Assembly (NCBI RefSeq): GCF_000235605.1
Contig: NC_016584.1
Coordinates: 794,001-858,000 of the forward strand
DNA length: 64,000 bases
DNA from: Desulfosporosinus orientis DSM 765
GTDB lineage: Bacteria; Bacillota; Desulfitobacteriia; Desulfitobacteriales; Desulfitobacteriaceae
Direction: 5' to 3'
In this document: positions 24,530 to 31,628 of the stretch, piece by piece
How positions within the stretch are numbered: position 1 is the stretch's first letter
Layout: each line of letters opens with the position of its first letter
Program-made: the position numbers and the translations under genes
The notes under the pieces: generated by a model
Seen by the model: only the letters and a program-made list of their open reading frames with translations
The model's database searches: none
Told to the model about the DNA's origin: nothing

Positions 24530-25498
24530 ATGAAAAGAGTGGCTGGTCTTTTATTAGTTATGAGTGTTTTGCTGACAGGATGTAATAGTTCCGCTCCAAA
24601 GGCTGAAGGGGATGCAACTGTTCAGGTTAACAAGCCTGTTTATGTTATGGCAGGAATTATTGATGCTAATGAAAAAGCCCAAATCACCACCAAACTGGCT
24701 GGCAAAGTAGCTGATATTTCAGTGGATGTCGGTTCAACTGTTCAAAAGGGTGATTTGTTGATTACATTGGACACAAAAGAAGTTGAGGCTCAAGTTGCTC
24801 AGGCTGAGGCAGGTGTCCAAACTGCACAGGCAAACTTAGCTAAAGTGGAAGCCGGAGCCCGCCCGGAACAGATTGCTCAAGCTCAGTCGACTTTAGACAG
24901 TGCTCAAATAAGCTATACTAATGCAAAAAATAACTTTGACCGAAACCAACAACTCCTAGCCGCCGGGGCAATAGCCCAGGCACAATTTGAAACGGCACAA
25001 ACTCAGCTGGCGGCAGCTGAGGCACAATACAATGCAGCACAAGATCAGTTAAAGATCTTAACACAAGGAGAAACACAGGAATCTTTGAATGTTTTACGAG
25101 CTCAAGTTGCTCAATCTCAAGCTGCTTTAGACCTGGCCAAAACCCAGCTGGCTAACGGGACAATTACCGCACCTGTTTCAGGTATAGTTAGTGCAAAAAA
25201 TATCAATATTGGAGAATTAGCCTCTCCTGGCACAGCTCTGCTTACGGTTGTTAATCTTGATACGCTGTATGTAAAAGCATCTTTGCCTGAAGACCTGATC
25301 AAGGATGTCAAGGTAGGTCAGGAAGTTGTTGTCAAAGTTGCAGAACTCGCTGATCAAGAATTTAAGGGAAAGGTGTCAGTTGTTGACCCTGTCATTGACT
25401 CGCGGAGCAAGAGTGTTCTGGCAAAAATAGAAATTGATAATTCCAAGGCTATATTGAAGCCTGGGATGCTGGCTGAAATCGGTATTATTAAGAAGTAG
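24530..25498 (+). CDS. Efflux adaptor (membrane fusion protein), lipoprotein, HlyD/RND type
   Basis: 322 residues. A lipoprotein signal, LLVMSVLLTGC, places the lipidated Cys near residue 18, so it is anchored on the outer face of the membrane. A lipoyl-like half (IIDANEKAQITTKLAGKVADISVDVGS..VQKGDLL), an Ala/Gln-rich coiled-coil hairpin (~80-195), the second lipoyl half (NGTITAPVSGIVSAKNINIGE) and a beta-barrel follow. It is the first of a four-gene efflux unit with a second adaptor, an MFS pump and a MarR regulator. In a Gram-positive such adaptors presumably help move substrate away from the membrane. Confidence 0.88.
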   Translation: MKRVAGLLLVMSVLLTGCNSSAPKAEGDATVQVNKPVYVMAGIIDANEKAQITTKLAGKVADISVDVGSTVQKGDLLITLDTKEVEAQVAQAEAGVQTAQANLAKVEAGARPEQIAQAQSTLDSAQISYTNAKNNFDRNQQLLAAGAIAQAQFETAQTQLAAAEAQYNAAQDQLKILTQGETQESLNVLRAQVAQSQAALDLAKTQLANGTITAPVSGIVSAKNINIGELASPGTALLTVVNLDTLYVKASLPEDLIKDVKVGQEVVVKVAELADQEFKGKVSVVDPVIDSRSKSVLAKIEIDNSKAILKPGMLAEIGIIKK

Positions 25499-25513
25499 GG
25501 CAGGTGAGGAATT

Positions 25514-26167
25514 ATGGCTGAAAAACGAAAAAAACTGATTGTGATTATTCTCGTATTGATGGTTGCTGCATTGGCTAGCATTGGATGCTATTACTGGTAT
25601 GAAAACTCAAATTATGTTACTACAGAGGACGCTAAAGTTACAGGTGATCTCGTGACTGTTAGTCCGCAAATGTCGGGGAAGCTGTTAGAACTGAATGTTG
25701 AAGAGGGAGACAAGGTTGTTAAAAATCAGATTCTCGGACGTCAAGGGATTACAGATCTTCAAGAAACTAACATTGATCAATCTGTGTTTAGGGCTCCTAT
25801 TGATGGAGTAGTTATCAAGAAGCAAGGAACTGTCGGGGAGTTTATTTCTGCCGGTTCAACGGTAGCTGTCCTCGTTGATCCTGATAAGTTGTATATCAGT
25901 GCTAATATCGAAGAGACTAAGTTGACAAAAATTAAAGAAGGTCAGCAAGTCGACGTGACCATTGATCAATTTTCGGGCAAGTCATTTTCCGGTAAAGTGA
26001 AGTACGTGGGTCAAGCTTCAAATTCTGCATTTGCTTTACTGCCTACTTCAACAAGCTCGACGTTTACAAAAGTAATACAAAAAGTTCCTGTTAAAATAGA
26101 ATTTGATAAAAAGGATGCCCCATTACTGCCGGGTACCAATGCAATCGTAAAGATTCATATCAAGTAA
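25514..26167 (+). CDS. Short HlyD/EmrA-type adaptor
   Basis: 217 residues. One N-terminal transmembrane helix (KLIVIILVLMVAALASIGCYYW) is followed by NYVTTEDAKVTGDLVTVSPQMSGKL, the EmrA-family opening, and the two lipoyl halves joined almost directly: the long alpha hairpin of EmrA is missing (about 40 residues between the halves). The beta-barrel region LYISANIEETKLTKIKEGQQVDVTID is intact. It lies 15 bp after the lipoprotein adaptor and 15 bp before the MFS pump. It is normal in Firmicutes for EmrA-like adaptors to be shortened in this way. Confidence 0.85.
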   Translation: MAEKRKKLIVIILVLMVAALASIGCYYWYENSNYVTTEDAKVTGDLVTVSPQMSGKLLELNVEEGDKVVKNQILGRQGITDLQETNIDQSVFRAPIDGVVIKKQGTVGEFISAGSTVAVLVDPDKLYISANIEETKLTKIKEGQQVDVTIDQFSGKSFSGKVKYVGQASNSAFALLPTSTSSTFTKVIQKVPVKIEFDKKDAPLLPGTNAIVKIHIK

Positions 26168-26182
26168 TGAGGTGCATGCAAT

Positions 26183-27805
26183 ATGAATGAACATAGTGCG
26201 CCAGAAGGTGCCGGTGATAGTTTATATAAGTGGTCCGCTTTGCTTGTTGTAGTTATTGGTACTTTCATGGTCATGCTGGACAGCAGTATCGTGAATATTG
26301 CAGTTCCCAAAATGATGAATGTTTTTGGAGCTGACTTGGAATCTATCAAGTGGGTATTAACTGGATATACATTGGCTATGGGATCTGTCGTGCCGATAAC
26401 CGGTTTTCTCAGTGATACCTTTGGGATTAAAAAACTCTTTATTGCTGCATTAGGGATCTTCACCTTAGGTTCATTTCTATGTGGTTTTGCTTGGAGCACG
26501 AACACCATGATTGGCTTTCGGGTTATTCAAGCTATCGGCGGCGGTGCTATTATGCCGGTGGGGATGTCTTACATTATGCAGGTATTCCCCATTGAAGAAC
26601 GAGGTAAAGCCTTAGGTTTTTGGGGGATTGCCTCAATGTCCGCACCTGCCATCGGACCAACTTTGGGAGGATATATCATCCAATATATGGATTGGCGATT
26701 TATTTTCTATGTTAATGTTCCAGTTGGAGTTGTTGGAGTAATTGTCGCTGCCATATTGTTAAAAGAGACAACTCTGAAACCATACAAAGGCAATTTTGAT
26801 TATGTGGGGCTATTTTCCTCTATTGCAGGTATTGTCAGCCTTCTGTATGTTTTTGGTGAAGGAGATTCCCTTGATTGGGGAAATGTAAAATACCCTCTCA
26901 TTCTTACCTTTGGTTTATTCAGCCTTCTTATTTTCATTGTCAATGAATTAACTCACCCAGAACCATTGCTTGAGTTAAGGGTTTTCAAAGTGTATAATTT
27001 TACGGTCAGTCAGTTTATTACCGGTGTTACTACATTGGCATTAATGAGTGGTATGTATGTACTGCCTCTTTTTCTGCAGAATTTAAGAGGTTATACAGCC
27101 ATGCAAACGGGTATTATCCTATTTCCCTCAGCTATTGCTTCCGGGCTAATGATGCCGATAAGCGGTGCGCTTTTTGATAAGTTTGGGGCAAAGGTGGTAA
27201 CTATCCCTGGACTTACGATTCTTGCCTTTGCAACCTATGAAATGTCTAAATTCACCATGGATACTACTTCCACAACAATTACGTTGATAGCAGCTATCAG
27301 AGGAGTGGGACTTGGTTTTTCAATGATGCCTGTCAATACTGCGGGCATGAATGATGTGCCCAGGCACCTCTATGGGAAGGCGACCGCTTTGTCCACAACG
27401 GTACGAAGTATTTTGAATGCCTTAGCGATTACATTTATGACCACAGTTATTTCTAATAAATCCAATGAAAATTATGCCCGGCTGGCGGAGCAGATCACAC
27501 CCTTTAATTCAACTGCAAATACTCTGATGAAAGGGTTGCAGGGGGTTTATATGAAAAGTGGTTTATCTCAAGGGGACGCTTATGGCTCATCCCTATCAAC
27601 TCTTGGAAGAATAATTTATGGGCAAGCCTATCTTGATGCTATGAATCATGCTATTGCCATTACCGTTTTTGCGGTAGCTCTTGCAATTTGTCTGGTTTTA
27701 CTGATGCGGAATACTAAGAAGACTAGGAAAAAAGAGCCTGACAGCTCGATAAAAGGGGAGGAGTCAAATGGAACAGAAGCCCGAATCGCAACTGTCTTGG
27801 AGTAA
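26183..27805 (+). CDS. DHA2-family MFS drug/H+ antiporter (EmrB-like)
   Basis: 540 residues with 14 predicted membrane segments. Motif A-like and DHA2 signatures are visible: WSALLVVVIGTFMVMLDSSIVNIAVPKM (the LDxTIVNVALP motif in helix 1), GFLSDTFGIKKLFI (motif A), RVIQAIGGGAIMPVGM (motif C-like) and FWGIASMSAPAIGPTLGGYI (antiporter motif). It probably expels hydrophobic drugs or toxic acids in exchange for protons, aided by the two upstream adaptors. The last 38 bp overlap the MarR gene. Confidence 0.9.
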   Translation: MNEHSAPEGAGDSLYKWSALLVVVIGTFMVMLDSSIVNIAVPKMMNVFGADLESIKWVLTGYTLAMGSVVPITGFLSDTFGIKKLFIAALGIFTLGSFLCGFAWSTNTMIGFRVIQAIGGGAIMPVGMSYIMQVFPIEERGKALGFWGIASMSAPAIGPTLGGYIIQYMDWRFIFYVNVPVGVVGVIVAAILLKETTLKPYKGNFDYVGLFSSIAGIVSLLYVFGEGDSLDWGNVKYPLILTFGLFSLLIFIVNELTHPEPLLELRVFKVYNFTVSQFITGVTTLALMSGMYVLPLFLQNLRGYTAMQTGIILFPSAIASGLMMPISGALFDKFGAKVVTIPGLTILAFATYEMSKFTMDTTSTTITLIAAIRGVGLGFSMMPVNTAGMNDVPRHLYGKATALSTTVRSILNALAITFMTTVISNKSNENYARLAEQITPFNSTANTLMKGLQGVYMKSGLSQGDAYGSSLSTLGRIIYGQAYLDAMNHAIAITVFAVALAICLVLLMRNTKKTRKKEPDSSIKGEESNGTEARIATVLE

Positions 27806-28232
27806 AGAATCTGAAAAAGTCTTGAATCTTTTTAAAGCTATTCACAAGGTCTATCGAGATCATCTTTACCAAAAATCAAGGCAATATGGCTTTACGGGTC
27901 CCCAAATTGGTTTAATAATGGGTCTGCACAAGAACCCTTATTCAACCTTGAATGAGTTGAGCGATTGTATTGGTCTATCAAAAAGTACAGTTTCCGGGAT
28001 TGTAGAGCGCTTGGTTTGTCAGGGAGTCGTTATTCGAGAAATCCCTGAGAATAATAGAAGAATTGTTAGGCTCTCCTTATCACCGGAATGGCAGAAAGAT
28101 AATGCCTTATATGAACTCTTGAATAAATACCTTTATAATGTTCTGGAGAAAGCCACAGAAGAAGAAATGACTAAAATCATTACCGGTTTGGAAATCTTAT
28201 ATGAATTAATCAGTAAAGATGATGATGTTTAA
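27768..28232 (+). CDS. MarR-family transcriptional regulator
   Basis: 154 residues with a winged helix-turn-helix: NPYSTLNELSDCIGLSKSTVSGIVERLVCQGVVIREIPENNRRIVRLSL is the recognition helix plus the wing with its D/N-N-R-R motif. MarR dimers usually repress an adjacent efflux operon and let go on binding a phenolic ligand. It is the last gene of the adaptor-adaptor-MFS unit, overlapping the pump gene by 38 bp, with SD GGGGAGGAG. A candidate operator is the CGCATGCG palindrome at 24489. Confidence 0.88.
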   Translation: MEQKPESQLSWSKESEKVLNLFKAIHKVYRDHLYQKSRQYGFTGPQIGLIMGLHKNPYSTLNELSDCIGLSKSTVSGIVERLVCQGVVIREIPENNRRIVRLSLSPEWQKDNALYELLNKYLYNVLEKATEEEMTKIITGLEILYELISKDDDV

Positions 28233-28236
28233 ATTG

Positions 28237-28271
28237 CCGAACAATCTCCTGCTTATTGGAGTAATCGTTCG
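28237..28271 (+). promoter_or_regulatory. Paired PurBox-like operator (PurR), purine locus unit 1
   Basis: ATTGCCGAACAAT (28233-28245) and, inverted, ATCGTTCG with flank AAAAAAG (28264-28271) fit the Bacillus PurBox consensus AWWWCCGAACWWT. The two CGAAC cores point toward each other with 18 bases between the 8-mers. They end 9 bases before the -35 box. The same pair with the same spacing precedes the xdh unit. Confidence 0.7.
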
Positions 28272-28280
28272 AAAAAAGCA

Positions 28281-28309
28281 TTGACCTATTCTATAATTTC
28301 TTGTAGAAT
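28281..28309 (+). promoter_or_regulatory. Sigma-A promoter, purine locus unit 1
   Basis: TTGACC (28281-28286), 17 bases, TAGAAT (28304-28309). Boxes, spacing and the TTTCTTG before the -10 are identical to the promoter at 30054-30082. Confidence 0.75.
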
Positions 28310-28333
28310 AAGATTGGAACAAGTAAATATATA

Positions 28334-28402
28334 GTTCATATAATAGCAGAGATAAGGTCTGCAAGTTTCTACCGGGCTACCGTAAATTGTCCGACTATGA
28401 GC
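28334..28402 (+). promoter_or_regulatory. Purine riboswitch aptamer, guanine type, unit 1
   Basis: P1 GTTCATA / TATGAGC closes a three-way junction. J1/2 is TATAATA; P2 is GCAGA / TCTGC with loop GATAAGG; J2/3 is AAGTTTCTACC; P3 is GGGC / GTCC with loop containing CCGTAAA; J3/1 is GACTATGAG. The ligand-pairing base is C (28395, position 74 in xpt numbering), which selects guanine/hypoxanthine rather than adenine. The P2 and P3 loops have the GATANGG and CGTAAA sequences that kiss in this class. Confidence 0.93.
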
Positions 28403-28770
28403 GAAAGTGTACCTAGGCAATAATTCTAGTAATACAGATTTTTGTATCTTTGAGTATATATCTGTATCTGGATTGTTTGGTGGGTAATTTGCGTAATTTG
28501 CAAACCCAAGCTTACAGGTTTCTCTCCCTCCATTTGAGTAGAAATCTGTCGGCTTGGGTCTTCTCATATACACTGCTCAGTCCTATCAAAGGCGGTGTTG
28601 CAACGAAGGGAGGACATCGTAAGGCTAACAAACTTATATAGACGTTTGTGAATTCATTTACGTGTTCATAATTACGAGTGAAATTGGAAATTATTTTGAG
28701 TAAGGTATTTATTTGATCGGTGGATGAACTTATTATAAGTGATTAATTGTAGCTGAAAATTATTAAGGAG
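28403..28770 (+). promoter_or_regulatory. Riboswitch expression platform and long leader, unit 1
   Basis: About 370 bases from aptamer to gene. ATACAGAT ... ATCTGTAT (28434-28475) forms a middle hairpin. CCCAAGC...ACAGGTTTCT / AGAAATCTGT..GCTTGGG (28505-28558) is a long stem in the place of the unit 2 terminator and similar in sequence, but its tail TCTTCTC is poor in T. The last 150 bases before the gene contain no further recognisable element. Confidence 0.6.
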
Positions 28771-28779
28771 ATGGATATT

Positions 28780-29943
28780 TTGCGAAATAAAGAAATGTTG
28801 CTTGTACCGGGACCTACACCAGTCATGGATGAAATATACGATGCTTTATCTAGTGAGACAATGGGGCATACTGATCCGAGGTTTGCCAAGATTTTCAAAA
28901 ACAGTTTAAATCTAAGCAAACAATTGTTTAACACAGACGGAGAGGTTTTTGTCATTGCCGGTTCAGGAACTTTGGCAATGGAAATGGCCATTATTAACAC
29001 GGTTGCTCCTGGAGAAAAGCTGCTGGTAGTAAGTCATGGCTACTTTGGTGACCGCTTTATCCCCTTGGCAAAGGTCTTTGGCATTAAGGTTGAAACTCTT
29101 CAAGCCGAGTGGGGACAGCAGATCAGCAAAGAATTATTGGAAGAAAAGCTTGCTGAAGGTGGTTTTAAAGCGGTAACTGTTACCCATGTCGATACCTCGA
29201 CGGGAGTTATGGCCAATATTGAAGAATTGATTCCGGTTGTCAAAAAAACTGGTGCCCTCTTTATTCTTGATGGGGTATGTGCGACAGCTGCTTTAGAGGA
29301 AGATATGCAAAAAACCTACGGTCACCCCGATTACAAAATCGATGTAGTATTAACAGGTTCCCAAAAGGCCATTGGCGTGCCCCCCGGACTTGGAATGGTG
29401 GCCTTTGGACCGAAAGCCTTAGCTGCTCGTGAGGCAATGTCTTCAGTGATGGGGTATTATACGGATATTAAGAATTGGCTGCCGGTAATGAATGATCCTG
29501 TCAAATACTTTGCTACTCCTCCTGTCAATATGATTTATGCTTTCAATAAAGGAATGGAAATGGTTATGGCGGAAGGGCTGGAAAAGCGTTATTGTCGTCA
29601 CTCAGCATTGGGACGTGCCATGAGAAGCGCCTTAAAAGTATACGGCATGAAGCCTCTAGCCATGGAAGAGGTTGCGGCTCCGACCTTGAGCTGCATTATT
29701 TATCCGGAGGGTCTTAACGATGCTGAATTTCGCTCGAAGTTAGCCTCGAAAGGTGTCGTCGTTGCCGGAGCTTTAGCTGCTTTAGCCGGGAAGGCTTTTC
29801 GCATCGGTCACATGGGAAATGCTACGGAAGAAATGTTTGTTAAAGCCCTTCAGATTATAGGTGAGACGCTGCAAGAGATGGGTTATGAGGCCAATATTGA
29901 TGCGGCAGTTGATGAGTTTAAAGGCATTTATCGATCGGTCTAA
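28780..29943 (+). CDS. PLP-dependent aminotransferase, ureidoglycine/serine/alanine-glyoxylate type (PucG-like)
   Basis: 387 residues, fold type I class V aminotransferase. LLVPGPTPVMDEIYDAL opens it, MGHTDP follows, IAGSGTLAMEMAI binds the cofactor phosphate, and the Schiff-base lysine is in VVLTGSQKAIGVPPGL. This is the group of alanine-glyoxylate, serine-glyoxylate and PucG (S)-ureidoglycine-glyoxylate aminotransferases. The PurR-like operator, the guanine riboswitch and the xdh unit downstream favour a purine-catabolic role, i.e. moving the amino group from ureidoglycine to glyoxylate. TTG 28780 is chosen because AAGGAG lies 9 bases upstream; ATG 28771 abuts the SD. The exact substrate is inferred from context. 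Confidence 0.82.
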   Translation: MRNKEMLLVPGPTPVMDEIYDALSSETMGHTDPRFAKIFKNSLNLSKQLFNTDGEVFVIAGSGTLAMEMAIINTVAPGEKLLVVSHGYFGDRFIPLAKVFGIKVETLQAEWGQQISKELLEEKLAEGGFKAVTVTHVDTSTGVMANIEELIPVVKKTGALFILDGVCATAALEEDMQKTYGHPDYKIDVVLTGSQKAIGVPPGLGMVAFGPKALAAREAMSSVMGYYTDIKNWLPVMNDPVKYFATPPVNMIYAFNKGMEMVMAEGLEKRYCRHSALGRAMRSALKVYGMKPLAMEEVAAPTLSCIIYPEGLNDAEFRSKLASKGVVVAGALAALAGKAFRIGHMGNATEEMFVKALQIIGETLQEMGYEANIDAAVDEFKGIYRSV

Positions 29944-29973
29944 AGAAATAGTAATAGAGGAACAACGATTTAA

Positions 29974-30009
29974 AAGGCTGCAAGAAATTGACTTGCAGCC
30001 TTGCTTTTT
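29974..30009 (+). terminator. Intrinsic terminator after the aminotransferase
   Basis: AAGGCTGCAAG / AAATTGA / CTTGCAGCCTT, a perfect 11-bp stem, followed by GCTTTTT. Confidence 0.92.
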
Positions 30010-30010
30010 G

Positions 30011-30044
30011 CGAACGATATACATGATTATTTGATTATCGTTCG
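30011..30044 (+). promoter_or_regulatory. Paired PurBox-like operator (PurR), xdh unit
   Basis: CGAACGATA (30011-30019) and TATCGTTCG (30036-30044) are perfect inverted arms. The second box read on the minus strand is TTTTCCGAACGAT, close to AWWWCCGAACWWT. There are 18 bases between the 8-mer cores, as at 28237. The -35 box starts 9 bases later. Confidence 0.72.
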
Positions 30045-30053
30045 GAAAATAGG

Positions 30054-30082
30054 TTGACCTAGGAACGAGTTTCTTGTAGAAT
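30054..30082 (+). promoter_or_regulatory. Sigma-A promoter, xdh unit
   Basis: TTGACC (30054-30059), 17 bases, TAGAAT (30077-30082), about 30 bases before the aptamer. Confidence 0.75.
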
Positions 30083-30112
30083 AAATTTCGGAGCCAATAA
30101 AAATTAAATAGT

Positions 30113-30181
30113 GTTCATATAATAGCAGAGATATGGTCTGCAAGTTTCTACCGGACAGCCGTAAATTGTCCGACTATGAGC
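30113..30181 (+). promoter_or_regulatory. Purine riboswitch aptamer, guanine type, xdh unit
   Basis: P1 GTTCATA / TATGAGC; P2 GCAGA / TCTGC with loop GATATGG; J2/3 AAGTTTCTACC; P3 GGACAG / TTGTCC with loop CCGTAAA; J3/1 GACTATGAG. The base corresponding to position 74 is C (30174), so the pocket is for guanine or a C-pairing relative. The core is nearly identical to the B. subtilis xpt aptamer. Confidence 0.95.
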
Positions 30182-30346
30182 GAAAGGCGCACAATGGGCT
30201 AGTTCCATTGTTCAAATCCAAAGACTTTTATAGTTGGACAAAAAGTCTGACTTTTGTTTTTGGATTATACCGCAGGGACTAATCCCGAGCTGGCAGATTT
30301 CTCTCATCAATTTGAGTTGAAAGCTGTCAGCTTGGGTTTATTTTTG
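30182..30346 (+). promoter_or_regulatory. Expression platform with intrinsic terminator, xdh unit
   Basis: Three structures in order: ACAATGG / CCATTGT (30190-30213); AATCCAAAGACTTTT / AAAAAGTCT...TTTGGATT (30215-30266); and CCCGAGCTG-CAG-TTTC / GAAA-CTG-CAGCTTGGG (30284-30336), followed by TTTATTTTT. The last is a convincing terminator before the gene start. How ligand binding switches the middle pairing was not computed. Confidence 0.7.
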
Positions 30347-30389
30347 CCGTTTAGAAATATTTACTTAGAAATCATGAGGAGGGGTAAGC

Positions 30390-31193
30390 GTGTTTACCAT
30401 GCTTAATCTGGTTCAGCCGGATACACTTGAGGAAGCTTATCATATTCTAACTGAAAAACGAAATAATACGATTCTTGGAGGCTGTGCCTTCCTCAAAATG
30501 GGAAAAAAGAGAATTAACACCGGTATAGATCTTAGCAGACTAAAGCTTAATGACATTCGGGAGCAGAACGGCTATATTGAGATTGGAGCAATGTCAAGTC
30601 TGAGGGATGTTGAAACTCATTCTTTGTTAAAGGAACATTTTAATGGAGTATTGCCCCAATCGGTACGAGACATTATTGGAGTGCAATTTCGAAATGGTGT
30701 TACAGTAGGTGCTTCCGTATATTCCAGATATGGTTTTTCAGATTTGCTAACGGCTCTGTTAACTTTAGGGACAGAAGTTGAATTATATAAGGCGGGCAGG
30801 ATGCCTTTAATGGATTTTTTAGCAAAACCTATAGAAAAAGATTTTATGGTTAAGTTGTGGCTGAAAAAAGCTAAGTATCAGGCTTCTTTCCTTAGTTTTC
30901 GAAACTCGGCCAGCGATTACTCCGTCATCAATGTGGCAGTATCAAGGCTGGATAATCAATGGAAAATTGCTGTAGGGTCCAGACCAAGTAAGGCAGCCCT
31001 TGCTTTTAATGCAGCGCGAAGATTATCCCAGGATGTCCCCACTATCGATGTCATTGAAGAAGCAGCGTTAATAACGTCGGAAGAGCTGTCCTTCGGAACA
31101 AATTCCAGAGGCACAGCTGCCTATCGGAAAGCTCTATGTCGAGTGCTTGTCAAACGCGGAATCATGGAGGTTTTAGAATGCAAATCGAACTAA
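30390..31193 (+). CDS. xdhB: Xanthine dehydrogenase-type FAD-binding subunit
   Basis: 267 residues, CO dehydrogenase flavoprotein / XDH medium-subunit family. FAD pyrophosphate segment TILGGCAFLKMGKKRI (variant of aGGTdL) is followed by IEIGAMSSLRDVETH, GVQFRNGVTVGASVYSRYGFSD (variant of the GGNxx second FAD motif) and a C-terminal CoxM-C domain. It passes electrons from the [2Fe-2S] subunit to NAD+ or another acceptor. The FAD motifs are more divergent than usual, so a different acceptor is possible. GTG 30390 has GAGGAGGGG upstream. First gene of a riboswitch-controlled operon; overlaps the next gene by 16 bp. Confidence 0.85.
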   Translation: MFTMLNLVQPDTLEEAYHILTEKRNNTILGGCAFLKMGKKRINTGIDLSRLKLNDIREQNGYIEIGAMSSLRDVETHSLLKEHFNGVLPQSVRDIIGVQFRNGVTVGASVYSRYGFSDLLTALLTLGTEVELYKAGRMPLMDFLAKPIEKDFMVKLWLKKAKYQASFLSFRNSASDYSVINVAVSRLDNQWKIAVGSRPSKAALAFNAARRLSQDVPTIDVIEEAALITSEELSFGTNSRGTAAYRKALCRVLVKRGIMEVLECKSN

Positions 31194-31627
31194 CAATTAA
31201 TGATAAAAGGGTCAAATGGGAAGTTGAAAATGATGAATTCTTAGCGGATACTTTGAGATCCCACGGATATTTGAGTGTCAAAAAGGCTTGTAATACAAGT
31301 TGCTGTGGACTTTGTACAGTATGGGTAGACGGCAAATCCATGCTTTCATGTTCGTTTCTTACTGTACGTGCTCATGGTAAAAAAATCACGACCATTGAAG
31401 GGGTAGCAAAAGAAGCAGAGGAATTCGCTCAGATACTTAGCGCTGAAGGGGCAGAACAATGTGGCTTTTGCAGTCCGGGTTTCATCATGAACGTACTAGC
31501 TATGAAACATGAGCTGGTTGATCCAACAGAGGAAGAAATAATTCACTATTTAACCGGGAATTTGTGCCGATGCACGGGTTATATGGGACAGCTTAGAGCT
31601 ATAAAAACCTATCTGGGGGTGGCCTAG
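31178..31627 (+). CDS. xdhC: Xanthine dehydrogenase-type [2Fe-2S] subunit
   Basis: 149 residues with two [2Fe-2S] domains. The plant-type site is KKACNTSCCGLCTVW...C (C-x4-C-x2-C, plus one extra Cys), and the helical site is CGFCSPGF ... LCRCTGY. This is the small subunit of molybdenum hydroxylases; it relays electrons from the molybdenum centre to FAD. ATG 31178 has GGAGG upstream and gives the family start MQIELTINDKRV. It ends one base before the GTG of the large subunit. Confidence 0.93.
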   Translation: MQIELTINDKRVKWEVENDEFLADTLRSHGYLSVKKACNTSCCGLCTVWVDGKSMLSCSFLTVRAHGKKITTIEGVAKEAEEFAQILSAEGAEQCGFCSPGFIMNVLAMKHELVDPTEEEIIHYLTGNLCRCTGYMGQLRAIKTYLGVA

Positions 31628-31628
31628 T

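Noticed and set aside
28334-28402. Adenine or 2'-deoxyguanosine riboswitch class
   Set aside because: The pairing base is C, not U (excludes adenine), and J2/3 reads TTTCTACC as in guanine aptamers, without the changes of the deoxyguanosine class.
28450-28641. Open frame in the leader between the guanine riboswitch and the aminotransferase
   Set aside because: It overlaps the long hairpin of the expression platform and has no SD; leader RNA structure explains the sequence better.
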